Source of the DNA: Oscarella lobularis
Lineage: Eukaryota; Porifera; Homoscleromorpha; Homosclerophorida; Oscarellidae
Direction of reading: 5' to 3'
Assembly: GCF_947507565.1 (NCBI RefSeq)
Contig: NC_089191.1
Location: 1,488,001 to 1,552,000 of the forward strand
Length of the DNA: 64,000 nt
Position numbers and translations under genes: made by a program. The notes beneath the pieces are model-generated. The model was not told the origin of the DNA, made no database searches, and saw only the letters and a list, made by a program, of their open reading frames with translations. Below are positions 21,561 to 33,900 of the stretch, one piece after another (position 1 is the stretch's first letter; each line of letters starts with the position of its first letter).

Positions 21561-22395
21561 TTTAGAAATTCCATTCCATTTCAACTCCTTATCGCGCTGT
21601 CACTACTGCGATACCGTTTCTTCGTTTTTCGCCTATTACGTGGCACAGTTTGCTAGCAATAGATTATAAAAGATTTGGGAAGTACCACAGTAATTAGTTC
21701 AGAGCGCTCTACTGCATTTTTGGTATAAACGTTCAGTGGCCAGTTTTTTGTCGCCAAGATTTCGGTGACTATTTTTCGAAGGCTTGCTTTAGGCAAAATT
21801 CTTCCCCAGGATCTGGACCTGAGTTGGAGTTAATCTCTTTGGACCGAAACACCGCCATGTCTACTAAAAACGCTAGTGCAACGTAGGTGTTCTTGCAATA
21901 AAGTTATTACCTCTCTTCTTTTGGTACTTTCTCCTGCTTCGATAGTGCTTTGCCAAAGAATTATAAAAAACTTAAATTCGTCCCAGAGAAACGTGGAACG
22001 CAGAGGCGCCTTACCATTTGAAATCATTAATACCCCAGATATGTGATCGTTTTTGACAAAGCTGGCTTCGATTAGCGAAACTATCAAAGACAGTATGGTT
22101 ATTTACTGCGAAGTAAACCTGTGTGTAAAACTGCTTTTCGTAGAGGTGCGATCAAGACTAGCACAACAATCGCTTTTTTTGAAAGTCACAAAAAATTTCT
22201 ACACACTGAAGGGCTTTTCGAGGTTTTTACACTGCCACAGACCACAAGAGATGTTGTTGAAATGCTGTCATTGACCCACGCTGTTGATAAACGCAGGAGC
22301 AGACAGTGACTCATCACCGTTGCCGAAAATGTGCGATATCTTTGCCAGACAAGGGTTAGCACTCCGGAGAGATGGAAACAAGAATGATGATAAGT
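21561..22395. other. Intergenic
   Basis: No supported gene. A helical-looking minus-strand ORF at 21830-22087 (LLQEHLRCTSVF) may be a further decayed exon, but I cannot assign it. Confidence 0.3.
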
Positions 22396-22399
22396 ATAG

Positions 22400-22560
22400 G
22401 TTATCACATGGCGTTGAGGGCGATACGGGATTTATCATCCCGACACCCGAGGGAAACTGAGATAATTGCCCGAGGCGAAGCCGAGGGCTGTTATCAATGT
22501 TTCCCGAGGTTGGAGGGATGAGAAAATCCCGAATCGCCCGAGAAAGCCAAGTGATGACAT
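22400..22560. repeat. Imperfect foldback (MITE-like) repeat
   Basis: The left half (GGCGTTGAGGGCGATACGGG...CCGAGGGAAAC) is the imperfect reverse complement of the right half (GTTTCCCGAGG...CGATTCGGG...). The centre reads CCCGAGGCGAAGCCGAGGGC. Typical of non-autonomous foldback elements. Confidence 0.75.
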
Positions 22561-22888
22561 ACTTACATCCCGGTTACTGTAATAAAAGCGCGGTGTTGGG
22601 GCTCATCGCTGTGCTGGGTTGCGGCGGTTGGGTGGGTAGCGACGCGGGATTTGATAGCTGGGTAGGCTAATATGCTGCGCGGGTTCGAGACCAGTTTTTT
22701 CCACTTTTTTAAATGCGCAACACTTAGAACGCGTTAATAGAGGCTATTCGCGCGTATTCCAACTGCGAATTCGATGTTCTAATTCGCGAACGAGGCATGG
22801 AAGACGGGACCTTTCTCAATAACAGCGGGTGTTATGAGAGCCGGGACCTTTCCCATATCACCCGTTGTCATTGACAGCGGCTGATAAA

Positions 22889-22930
22889 CCCATATCATCC
22901 CGTTGTCACTTGACAACGGGATGATATGGG
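22889..22930. repeat. Perfect 20-bp inverted repeat with 2-bp loop
   Basis: CCCATATCATCCCGTTGTCA at 22889-22908, CT, then its exact reverse complement to 22930. Degenerate relatives lie just upstream (22845-22880). Confidence 0.95.
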
Positions 22931-22998
22931 CTTTATCACCCCGCCGGCGCCTTTGATCCGCCCACGCAACGGGATGTAATTTTACACAGCTGATTTGG

Positions 22999-23280
22999 TT
23001 GCGAGAAGTTGATCAACCCTATTTGGCCACGTGGTTAAAACGTAAACAAAATAATTACACAAGCGCAGTAATTCAAAACAAACTTCTTTCTATCATGGCT
23101 CCCACAATTCGAGATATTGGTGAAAGCGTTAGAAGTGCTAGGTGCTTTTTAATAATGGCGGACGAGGTGACTGATGCATCAAAAAGAGAAAGGTTGTCAT
23201 CTGCTTCAAAACGTTTGATGAGAAGAAGTACGAAGTGCATGGAGATTTTGGTACTGTTATTTTGTTCGCTGAAAGTCTCT
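22999..23280 (+). pseudogene. hAT transposase fragment (ZMYM1/DUF4371 type)
   Basis: It reads YTSAVIQNKLLSIMAPTIRD and SARCFLIMADEVTDASKRE. The family pattern is QNEIL-x-IMA...FSxxxDExTDxSxxEQ, the start of the hAT catalytic core with its first Asp. The frame breaks after about 80 residues and nothing downstream matches. Confidence 0.65.
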
Positions 23281-23776
23281 TTTGGCTCCAGCTAATTACG
23301 GTGACGTTACCACAAATCAAATCACAAGACCAAGCTCCGCCAGAATGCATGTACTATTTTTGCAGAAGTGAAGATCGAGCCTATACTTACGAACATACTG
23401 TGCGAGCACCACTCCTTCAACATGGAATACCGTCTCTTTTGAATGCCGAGCATCAGCCTGTCATGAATGAACCAAACTGAAAGCCTGATGTTTTGAGACG
23501 CGTTTATACACGTACCTGTTTTGCTGCATGAAAATGTTTTGTCTTACAACACGACACGAATAGCTCTCTAACAGGTGCAGACAATTTAACATAAATATTC
23601 AGACAAAGATTACAACTTCTGTTTTTCTAAAAGCGTCCCACCCAACATGAACGATAACAGTCACTTTGCTGAAATCTTCTCTGCTTTTTATGGGGCCCGT
23701 GCGCACTGTAGTGCCCTTTTCGGACTTTCGCGACTGGGACGATTTTTTTCGAAAGCTAGCAACGCGGTTCTACATA
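23281..23776. other. Unassigned flank of Tigger element
   Basis: No coding features recognised. It may be decayed hAT sequence. Confidence 0.3.
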
Positions 23777-23991
23777 CAGTAGTCCCTCGCTTGAGCGACC
23801 CCTCTCGCAAGCGACCACCTCTCTTGAGCGACCAAATTTTGGAGCACGGACTCACTGTAGCACATCTTTACCTCTTGTGAGCGACCACCTCGGTAGTGCG
23901 ACCAGCGACCGGGGTATTTTGCGACCTTAAGTAACGTGCGTTAGCCTCTTGCACGCGATTGTTGTTTGCAGCTGCCGAAGCCCACGCCTCG

Positions 23992-26116
23992 ATGCCTAAG
24001 GATAAACAACGTAGGGTTCTCACCCTAAAAGAAAGATTAGATGTTCTTCGCCGAGTTGAAGAAGGGAGGTCGTGCCGGGCTGTCGCTACGGAGCTAAAAG
24101 TTGGCAAAACCCAGATTCAGAACATTCTCAAGGAAAAAGAGAGCTTACTCAAACAATGGGCCGAAGAAGGTAACTCTCAAAGGAAGTACACGAAGCCTAG
24201 GCGTTCTCCGTTTGACGAACTTGATGTTGTCGTGTGGGAATGGTTTGTAAGGGCTCGTGCCAAAAACATTCCCGTTAGCGGGCGCATACTTCAGGAGCGA
24301 GCAAGGCAATATTCTGTAGAATTAGGCTACGACTCTTTTACCGCGTCTAACGGATGGCTGCAAAGATGGCAGAAGCGACATAACGTCAAAATGGCAGTCC
24401 TGTCCGGGGAAGGCGCAGACGACGATGAAAACGTAGTGTCGGACTTGAAGGACAGACTGGAAAGAATATGTGAGGGATACGAATTAGGCGACATCTTCAA
24501 CGCTGATGAAACTGGACTTTTCTTCCGAGCTCTGCCTACTCGATCATTAGTTAACGCCGTGAAAGGTGAACAAGCGAAAGGCAGGAAAAAGGCAAAAGAG
24601 CGAGTTTCAGTTCTTCTTGAGTGTTCCGCCACTGGGGAGAAACTCAAGCTTCTTGTCATTGGTCAAAGCGCAAAGCCGCGGTGCTTTAAAGGACTTGCCA
24701 GCACAGCATGTCTTCCTGTGGATTACCGCAGCAATAGGCGAGCGTGGATGACGATCAAACTCTTTGAAGAATGGCTAGATAAGCTGAATCAGAGTATGCA
24801 ACAAAAGGGTCGTTCCATTTTGCTCCTTGTTGACAACTGCAGCGCGCACCCTGATGTTCATCGCTCCAACGTCAAATTGGTTTTTCTTCCGCCAAACACG
24901 ACTTCCAAGTTGCAGCCATGCGACGCGGGCATAAGTCAGCAGTGAAATTAGTGTATCGAAAGAAGTTGCTCCGTCGGGTTATAAGTCTCATGGACGATGC
25001 TGCTTCTGCAACAGAAATATGCAAGGCTGTAAACGTTTTTGACGCAATAATGTGGCTCAAGTGTGCCTGGGATGCCGTGAGCAACGTCACAATTCATAAA
25101 CGAATGTCGGTCATAGGTCTCTGTATGTATATAAACGAATGTCCTTCATAGGTCTCTGTATGTACATAACTAAAAGGCGTTCATAGGTCTCTGTATGTAT
25201 ATAAACGAATGTCCTTCATAGGTCTCTGTATGTATATAAACGAATATCGTTCATAGGTCTCTAGGTCTCTGTATGTATATAAACGAATGTCCTTCATAGG
25301 TCTCTGTATGTACATAAACGAATGTCGTTCATAGGTCTCTGTATGTACATAAACGAATGTCGTTCAAAGGTCTCTGTATTTACATAAACGAATGTCGTTC
25401 ATAGGTCTCTGTATTTACATAAACGAATGTCGTTCATAGGTCTCTGTATGTACATAAACGAATGTCCTTCATAGGTCTCTGTATGTACATAAAGGAATGT
25501 CCTTCATAGGTCTCTGTATGTACATAAACGAATGGCGTTCATAGGTCTCTGTATGTATATAAACAAATGTCCTTCATAGGTCTCTGTACGTACATAAACG
25601 AATGTCGTTCATAGGTCTCTGTATGTATATAAACAAAAATGCTTTTCGAAGTGTGGTTTCCCTGTTACTCCAGGGACGCTTTCCGGCAATCGTGGCGAAA
25701 ATGACGAAACTGAATCCACTGATGAAGAATTGGGGTCTCTCCTTCCTGGAATTGACATCGGATGGGACAAATACGCAGAATGCGACGAGCTTCCTACATG
25801 CGAAACGATTGAAGATGATTGGGAAGTGAACCTTATTGCGGATCTGAGAAAGGAAGAGCAGGACGAAGAAGACGGCGATCTAAAAGACGAGGATGACAAT
25901 GAGCAAGCAAGCGACGACAATGGTACAGCAAATAGGAATGTCATTAGCGAGGAAACTGCAGCTTTGGCGCTTCGTCATTTGCGCGATTTTTCGGTTGCTC
26001 AGCAAAACGCTTATTTGCTAGATCTAGTATGCAAAAGTCAATCAGTTGTTGAGAGGATTCTCGTCGCAAAGCGCCTTAAAGCTAAGCAGGCTAAGATTAC
26101 TTCATTTTTCTTGTAA
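23992..26116 (+). pseudogene. Tigger/pogo transposase, disrupted
   Basis: Starts MPKDKQRRVLTLKERLDVL (CENP-B-type psq HTH). A second helix-turn-helix follows, with SGRILQERARQYSVELG and ASNGWLQRWQKRHNV. The DDE_1 core has DIFNADETGLFFRALP (first Asp), SILLLVDNCSAHPDV (second Asp) and LVFLPPNTTSKLQPCDAGI (third acidic residue). Directly after this a shift of frame (near 24936) moves the reading to AVKLVYRKKLLRRVISLMDD and NVFDAIMWLKCAWDAVSNVTIHK. There the 35-bp minisatellite interrupts it. The protein resumes at about 25640 with CGFPVTPGTLSGNRGEN, and an acidic region and C-terminal helix end at 26116. AATAAA at about 26138. Confidence 0.88.
25101..25635. repeat. 35-bp minisatellite inside the Tigger transposase gene
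   Basis: About 15 units of CGAATGTCGTTCATAGGTCT followed by CTGTATGTACATAAA. The 35-bp period is measured from 25101 to 25136 and onward. One unit carries an 8-bp internal duplication (GGTCTCTA, about 25257). The array sits between the codons for TIHK and the next residues CFSKCGF. Confidence 0.93.
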
Positions 26117-26263
26117 TGATTGTCTACGGACTTTGTCTTAATAAAGAGAATAAATGGATGTACGGGGTTTTCACCACGCCTATTTCTCATGGGCGACCAC
26201 CTCGTTTAAACGACCATTTTTTAACGTACAAACGTGTGGTCGCTCAAGCGAGGGACTACTGTA

Positions 26264-26700
26264 CTTCTCTTTTATACATGTTATAAAATATTGGTTTTGA
26301 ATTTTGTTGTGAAATTAGACGTCATAACCTAAAAATCATGTTTTTTATTCTTCTCTCACACTTATTAGTACCACAGTTGCAAAGAAGCAAACGATAAACA
26401 ATAACAACGTAATCGCTGCAGAAAAAAGCATGAAAAACAATTTTTTAGACAATATGGTTACTTACAAACTTAGCATACTGAGTCCTCTTCGCTGGAATAG
26501 CATCAACCTAAAGAAAAAGAATTCTAGTATAAAAATTGTGTTTTTATGTACATTTCAAATTATTCATCTATTTATTTATTTGTTTATTTATTTATTATTT
26601 TTTATTTTGACTATTTCTTTACTTATTATTGCATAATTTTATTTCATTCGTTTCTATTTTTCTAATTTTGTATTTGTACAATATATTATTCTTTATATAC
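26264..26700. other. AT-rich spacer with (TTTA)n
   Basis: No gene. A TTTATTTATT low-complexity run at about 26568-26605. Confidence 0.5.
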
Positions 26701-26708
26701 CTGCAGAA

Positions 26709-29050
26709 TTACGTATGATATTTCTTGAAACACGGTGCAGCACAGAGGTGAACTCTGCATTTGTCGCAAATATAACTTGGCCTACTCTTGCAGCCCATCT
26801 TGCAACGCTTTGTTTGGGAAAGTGTCGACCGCTATATCTTTCTTCATTGAAAGATCTTTTTCTCCCTCGCTCCTTACGGCTGCAGTGCTGGTTGATCAGT
26901 TCGTCCGCTAACTGCAACCGAAAATCTTTCACCATGATATCGCCATTGACTTCTTTCATGATAACGAAGCTATTGATTATCGCCACTTCCACCGTGTACC
27001 AGAATATGCGCATGTACCACCTTTTTGATTTGCGCGAACTTTCACAAGGCTTCCTCAGGTTGTCGGCGAGGTCAACCCCCCCCCCCCCCCCCCCCCCCCA
27101 TGAAACTATTGTATAGCTTCACGGCTACAGGACAGGTGATATTCTTACGTGTGCCATCGGGTTGGCGGCGCTCAACAGTGGTGAAGACGTTCGGTGGGGC
27201 GATGGTGTTTATCAACCCCACCGGCTGCTTATCCATCCACATCATACAGCGGATTTTAGGTATGATAACCTGGCCTCTTTCATCCACTGCCCAAGCGCCA
27301 ACCGATTCTCCTCTCGGTGTTTCTTTCTTTCGAAAGACTCCTTTGACCGCATCTGGCACTCCTTTTCGGTTTGTTCTGCACGTTCCAATGAAAAAGGTGT
27401 TTTTCTCAGCAAGAGCATTAGCTAAATACGGACTGGAGAAAAAATTATCACAATATACGTGATAATTTTTCCCTATAAATAACACAAATTGTAAAATATC
27501 TTGACGAATTGTGGCATTACCTAAAAGAGGGGCACACAAGTCTAAAACGACTTGTGCTCCAAGTCCATGCTGCACCGTTCCGTTCTCCTTGCCCTTGTAA
27601 ATTTGGAAATCAAACGTGTAACCGTTGAGGGAATCACAACTAAAGACCGACCGTTACCAAGGAAATATAACAATGAATATTTTTACTTACATGTAAAACG
27701 ATTTGAAGCCGTATTTTATCGGCTTTGCAGGAACGTATTGTTTGAACTTCGATCTTCCCTTATATTTTATCATCGCTTTGTCCACAGAAACGCTATGGAG
27801 TAGTTCTCGCGACACATTCGACTGATGTGATCGATAATAGGACGAATACGATAGAGGGCGTCGTATTGAGGATTTTGCTTCATCATCTCTGGAATCGTAT
27901 CTGCGTTCCTCGTATCGTTGAAGTGTAAACAGGATAGTATTGCACGAAATCGTTTGTACGGAATATTCCGCACGATGTACGACGACCACCCCATCACCGG
28001 GTGAGAGCTCCAATGATCTTGAAGGCAAGGCTTTAGTGACACGCCGAACGCGATTATCACCCCAAAGAACGAAAGAAGCTCATCTTCAGTCAAATCGAAA
28101 TTTGGAATCTGCAAATAATTATAATTATAAGTAAGGGACATGTGTATTGAATTGATTTGAAACCTACTCTTTTCCTTTTCACTTCTCTTGCGTATCTTTT
28201 TGATTCTCGCACAATCAACTCCAAGACATCATCCGTGAAGTAATGACGAAATATTTTAAATGGCGTCATGCCCGCAGCGATGAACGTTGGTCCTATAGGC
28301 TCCGTGCAAGTGTCGTAGAGAGTAAGCATCGGTGGATTGCCAGCAAGGACAATTTCTGCCTGAGATCCATTCGGTAAGGTGTTTTTCGCTTCGCTTTGTT
28401 GCATTCGAGCTCGGGCACGTCGACGTCTTGGAACGCTTTGACTTGCGCTGCCTCCTCCAGTTCCCGCCGCGACATGTCTTCCTGTCGAACGACCTCTCTT
28501 ACGTGTACCCTTTTTCTGCACACTTCTTCTCTCTTCCTGCTCTTCATCGAAGTCTGAATCATCCCTTTCTAAAAATAGAACATACTAAAGCACATAAAGT
28601 AAAAAATAAAATGTAAAAACATATGCCTACACAGTAGTAATTTATATAACATAAATTATTCCCAAATTTATTTATTTTGTTTACCTGAATCACCTTTTTC
28701 ACTTGACGAGTCTCCTTGCACATAATCAGGTTCTATATAACAGAAAAGATTATTTTTTATTTATTTTTATTATTTTTACCTCTTCTTGGTCTTTTTCGAG
28801 GCGTGCTTGTTCGAATCGGCGCCGGCACTGCTTCGTTCTCATCCGAATCGCCTCCAAATACGTCCAAATTCGCTAAGGATAAGAAGTCAAGCGACTAATT
28901 CGTCAGAGAAAATGTACTCGAACTTCGCTGCGCTAAGGAGATAGGATTGACGTCGTCGTATTCGTCGGACGACATGTCCGTTTCGCTAACGTCAATATCT
29001 GAAACGGTGCGCGACGTTTCGAGAGCCTTCGCTGCTTCGCACGCGTCCAT
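26709..29050 (-). pseudogene. piggyBac transposase gene, multi-exon (copy 2)
   Basis: From ATG 29050, short acidic exons separated by GT-AG introns (MDACEAAKALETSRTVS; VFGGDSDENEAV; EPDYVQGDSSSEKG) lead into a long exon with the N-terminal domain (FRHYFTDDVLELIVRES). After an intron comes FDLTEDELLSFFGVIIAFGV. The catalytic part, one base out of frame, reads SVSVDKAMIKYKGRS (first Asp; DEAM expected), then YHVYCDNFFSSPYLANAL (second Asp), CRTNRKGVP and LYNSFMGG. A 24-base poly-C tract interrupts GGVDLADNL. The zinc-binding tail CDKCRVHLCAAPCFKKYH ends at TAA 26709-26711. Lesions: a frameshift near 27790, homopolymer expansion, and a frameshift before the tail. Confidence 0.85.
27076..27099. 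repeat. Poly-C tract (24 C) within piggyBac coding sequence
   Basis: An uninterrupted C run replaces the few G residues (minus strand) of the conserved MGGVDLAD codons. Its length puts the downstream part out of frame. Confidence 0.95.
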
Positions 29051-30555
29051 TGAGCTACAAATAAACCGCGAGCGACTGCGTAACGTGCGTTAATGAGAAG
29101 GTTTTTACTGAAAACGATGAAACGATACTTTATGTAATGGCTTTAGACGTCGGTTGCAATAAAATGAGTGTTGTTGATCGTAAAACGTTGATCTTGAAGC
29201 GAAAATAGCAGCTACAACTGGTAACTAAACGAAGAGCAACAAATGACGTGTTTACTTCCGGCTAAATACGTCTTCCTTCTCTGGAACTATAAAAAGCTTC
29301 TGACCGGGTTCCGTGAAGGGCCTCTCCGTGATTTCCAGCGAAACGGCGGTGAAGAAGTGACAAAAAACTTCGCCGAAGCGTAGGAACGTTCGAAAATGCA
29401 GGAAAACGCGTAGTTTTGATGAGAATAACGTGCGCTCTTGCGATCTTGTCCCTATAAGTCACCTAGCAACTATTTTTATTTATTTATATTGAACCTAACG
29501 GCTACAAAGTACGCATGCGCAAAAAGTCACTGCAGTGCCTTCAAGGAACATATGGGTTTGGAGCAAAGGTGACATGAAGGGTTAATGGCATTGGTAACCT
29601 TGAATGAGACCATTCGTCCAGGATATAGATTCGGTAGGACTTGTAGCGCCGAGTTGACATCCGTCACCGTGCTCCTTCCTCCGCAGATTATATTTGTCCT
29701 TCCTCCGCAGATTAAGTTTGTCTGCATGTGCCTCAAACACGATGAACATTACAAGGGTTTCGTAGAAACGCAAAATTCATTCTCTAGCTGAAGTAAGAAT
29801 GATGTTTTCTAGATTACGTTCACATTATCTGATTTGTCGGATTCAAAAGAACACGAATCTTTATCGTCGATATGATAGCGTTATTTTGCTGAGTAATCCT
29901 CGTCGCTGTAACGACATTTCTTTATCTTCTTGCGCTTTCTCGGCCATATTCGGCATCTGAGTCACTTTCTTGAAGTGACAGAGACGTCATAACGTCGGCG
30001 TAAAGAGAATGGCGTAAACACGCGCAAGGACACGCAGGAGCGCACTACCGGCATCCAGTGACTGAAACCGGCTCGCCCAAGAAGATGTCAAAAGAGATTT
30101 CCCAGTTGCTGCTGAAATACAAGTTATGTGACGTAGACCTATGTTGCTCGCTTTTTATCGATACGCCGAGGAAGCTGAAAGCGAACGTTGACCTATCTTG
30201 AACTCCTGAGAATTTTGTGCGGATGTATTCGTTTTAATTTCCGTAATTTGCAAACAGCCACAAAAGAATTTCTCCTTTACGTAATAGCCTGACTCTACTT
30301 GTTGAGACCAGCTGGCTTTAAACCGTCTTGACCTATGCTTTCTTTTTGAGTAGACATTCTTCGTAACAAAGCGGTGCACCTTGTTGTGAGTCAACTTAAT
30401 CAACTGAATCCTGCAAATCGAGCAGTCTATTTCTTAGGCGTGTCCTACCACCGCTGGTACCATATTGCGCCGCGGCTCCAAGATCCCCCAGCGCAAGCGC
30501 CAGCTGAAATCTGATTCTTGTACATCTTAATTAATTAAGGAAAGTGTAAAAAGCA
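29051..30555. other. Intergenic; probable right end of piggyBac copy 2
   Basis: GGTGACATGAAGGG followed by TTAA (29582-29585) is the reverse complement of a TTAACCCTT-type piggyBac end and lies 0.5 kb upstream of the copy-2 gene. A short duplicated CTTCCTCCGCAGATTA occurs at about 29684 and 29700. The minus-strand ORF at 30155-30403 has no recognisable features. Confidence 0.4.
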
Positions 30556-30557
30556 CG

Positions 30558-31510
30558 ATGCTAGCTATCGATAACGCGAAGACCGTTAGCGGTCTGAAAG
30601 AGTACATGCACGGCGGTGAGATTTTTCAGCGATGGATACTGCTATTGATCTATTACGACAGGTCTCAGTGGTCTCCAACTCCGAGGAAAGTTGTGCCAGA
30701 TTTTTGCCAACTTCCTTCGAATCGTTCACATTGCTGCTCTGGGCTTTTCAAAACTACGGAATTGGCTGTGGCAGAGATAGAGAAAGAGAGGAATACGAAA
30801 GGCCGGGTCACGTGATTTATTTAGCTGAGTAGACGTCTGTCGCTCTTTTTATCGCGGAAGATAGAAGACATCAGGAACGCTCTATCGAAGTACGAGTTAC
30901 AACAGCGGGCTCTGCGAGGTACGAGTCCTTCAAGAAAGCGGCCGAAAGATAGCTTGGCGTAGGCTCAGAGTTCGTTTCACAGCTTCAGAGCTACCATTTT
31001 GCATGAAGCGCAAATACCCCTGGATGATCCTCTTGCCACAGACTGTTAGTCAGATATTGTTTGACGCTGTGATATTTTCCAAGACCAGCAAGTTTCCACA
31101 CAAAAAGGGCCTTACGTACGTTTCCTTGACTGTCGAAGAAGAAAATGCACTTCGATATGCAGCTGGCTATGTGCCACACAAGCTATTAAAGAAATACAGA
31201 GCTAACCCTTCCAAAACCGCAGACATTTTCATTTTCTGTTTTTAATTAATGGAGCAGCCTAATGAAGTTGACCAGTTTGTGATGGATCATCAACAATACA
31301 CATTCCACGACTACACTACTGCATGGATAGAGAAAATCAATCGTGGAGAACTGTACAGAGTTTCTGATGCAACCTACAAACTTTTCTACTACATGGAATG
31401 CAAAGAGGGTGCCATTCCAGCTGATGACGCACTCGTCCACAAAGGTATCTGTTGTTGAAGCCGTCATGGACGATTCTTACGTCAAGGACAAATTTATTAA
31501 ATGAATGCTG
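30558..31510 (+). pseudogene. Copy 2 of the P-element accessory-gene family
   Basis: Homologous to the accessory gene at 42359-43342. Successive frames read TAIDLLRQVSVVSNSEESC (30635), SQILFDAVIF, LTVEEENALRYAAGYVPHKL with LKKY (31135-31200) and, after a stop and a shift, WIEKINRGELYRVSDATYKL with FYYMECKEG (31320-31410). Homology fades at VVEAVMDDSYV, before the WVTxRGFS block. No P-type TIR or transposase lies nearby, so it is an isolated, decayed copy. The function of the family is unknown. Confidence 0.65.
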
Positions 31511-33640
31511 TATCTTTAGAGACATACACTTTCGAGAATTTTTCTTCTTTCGAACATTTCGTGCTCTCTCACGTGTTCGCGAAAGTCTGAAACAAATTCT
31601 GTGTTTGTAAAAGAAAACTGACGTTATATCCCCTACCTCTTACGGACCCGACGACTTTGAGCTCTGCAGTAACCTAGGAAATAAAACATATTTCTTAAAA
31701 AATTTTTAGCAAAAAATCAAATCACTTGTCACCAGTCCCCTATTAAATAAATTTTGGTCCAAATTCTCATTTTTCATGTAGAGATTCTGCACATGCGGAT
31801 CCGTAAAGACTATCGTATTCAAAGCTCGTCAACGGCCTGTCAACTTTGGCCGAATCAAGTACCGCAATGCGAAACCGGCTCCCACTTTATTAAACGTCTT
31901 GTCAGGGGGGGAATGGAGTTTTTCACCGTAGGCAGACGGCAAGGGGTACCATAGCTACGGTAGTTAGTAGCCAAACATACATAATTTTAATTTTCATGCA
32001 GCTGTCTTCTCAATAAATGCCGTTATGTTCTTTGGACCTTTTTGCTTTGGTCACTTTTTACGTTAGAGAATACTGTTCTCAGCGAGCTATCCTTTACCTT
32101 AGAAAAAGACCCAGCTGCCTTTCATAAATCTGATTTACACTATAAGCCTGGGTTTAGGATTCTAAAAAAGTGAATATTAAAAAGGCAATGAATCTGATCA
32201 ATAATTTACTTTGCTCTGAAAAATAAAAAGACTTTCCATAATTTATTGATAAGGTTACTTCACTTCTTTTTCCCCCACAAGTCTAAAACACAGCAAAAAT
32301 TACTATTTAATGAATAAAGAAAATGAGAAGAAATGGTACGTAATAGGAAATAAAAATTACGTTTACATGCTTCTATCTAATATGTTTACACACCTTGGCC
32401 AATTTGGTAAAAATGGCGGTCATAGAGGTCCTCTTCGTCTTTTCAAAGAAGTCTCTGTGGTGCTACACAAGAGAAAATATGTAAAGCCAAATAATAAGAT
32501 TTTACAGCAATAACTTTTGCGTTCTCCTATCCTTTTCATAAAAAAATTGTCGTCAATTTGTGAGCATTTCATTTCTGGAATCTTACTTTTTCTGCTAATT
32601 AAAAAGAAACACTTTGTCAAGGGTGTATATTGACTGCAAGATAGCGGAATTCCAACCAATTTCCCGGAGTTGGAGTTTATATTTGTCCTAATTCCAAAGT
32701 CAACGAAAAATATTTTGTTTTGGCAAAAACAAATTTCAAAGCAATTAATTAAAAATTAGCCATACTATTGCCCTTGTGACTCTATCAACTCGCATCTGAC
32801 CCACTCCTAATCAACCCTGACACCATAAATCTAAAACGAATAAATTTTATTAATCAGTATAAACGTTTCCTCTCAGTCACTTGTTCCACACGAGAATTTA
32901 AGAGAAACGACTTTTGGGGCAACATCTATTGAAGCTTTCGTGAACGCTCTCCGTTTCAGGGCGTAGTTTCTTGACTAAATTTCCGCAATTTAAACTAATT
33001 TTTATTTGTCCAGTAATCACGCTGTTTGCATAAAGTTATAAAGGAACTGTTTGTAAAGCTTTTTTAAAACTTCTTTATTGTTACAAAAATCTTTTCAAAT
33101 CTGAAAGGAGAGGGTTTTGAAACCCAATAGACCGCCTACCCCTAAATCAGCCACTGCAACCAATTTTTTCCATCTACAGCAACTAATAGAAGCACAACGG
33201 AATTGCCTACCCACTCCTACCCGAATAGTACGCAAAAGTCTATAATGGTTAGGTGTTAGTTTCCCACGCCAAATCTAAATCAATTTTTTAAATAGTCTCT
33301 CAATTCGTTACACTTCACTGTTGCCTATCAAATGTTAGGCAGAATGACGAAGCTAAGCTGACAATTCCGGACTCTCCTTGTTGCTTTATCTCAAACAAAG
33401 GCACGTCCAATTTACGTCCTATTCGAGAGTAAGACTACTCTAATGAGTTTGGGGAAAAGCGTCGTCTAAGACGCGTATTGAGCCTAAAATTTAAATTTAC
33501 ACATCAGAAACATATGTAAACCACGAAATACGTGTGAAGCGATTCACTGGCACTGACAAAGTCGTAACACGACGAAAATCGAGTTTGCCCATGAATCCCA
33601 CAGCTAAGCTCTCGTCTGGACATCGCTCTGAGCCAGAACA
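31511..33640. other. AT-rich desert
   Basis: About 2.1 kb with no coding signal on either strand, rich in A/T runs and with no recognisable TIRs. Confidence 0.45.
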
Positions 33641-33684
33641 TCGCGATGCAGGAGTATAGCGTGCTCAACGACGCCGCAAAGGGG

Positions 33685-33900
33685 AATCGAATAATTCCCC
33701 AAAAGGGAAGACTCTTTCGCCGTCGAGTTACGATGCTTTGGACAAATTTGTTAAACGTCGGAACTTTGGGGTATTTCTGGATAATCTTCTCGAGAGAAAA
33801 ATCCAGAAGTACCTCAACGATGAATCGGACTGTCACGAAATTTTTGGCTCTGGGTTGCAGTTGGACCGAGTTTATGTACAGCTGATGCAAACGGACGGGG
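33685..33900 (+). other. Orphan coding-like stretch
   Basis: The plus strand reads SSYDALDKFVKRRNFGVFLD then LERKIQKYL. It is helical and charged, has no stop for 70 codons, and fits no family I recognise. It ends in the repeat cluster. Confidence 0.2.

Larger units (their letters stand above)
23777..26261. mobile_element. Tigger/pogo element, full length
   Basis: A 2485-bp element with TIRs CAGTAGTCCCTCGCTTGAGC (left from 23777, right ending 26261), each flanked by TA (23775-23776 and 26262-26263). Subterminal GAGCGACCACCTC motifs recur near both ends. One transposase gene on the plus strand. The element's transposase contains a minisatellite insertion and a frameshift, so it is non-autonomous. 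Confidence 0.93.

Noticed and set aside
22680-22700. B-box-like GGGTTCGAGACC followed by T6, as in a tRNA-derived SINE
   Set aside because: No convincing A-box at the right distance and no repeat of the unit elsewhere in the window.
25101-25635. A CRISPR array (regular 35-bp spacing)
   Set aside because: Units are contiguous and near-identical with no variable spacers, in animal DNA: a minisatellite.
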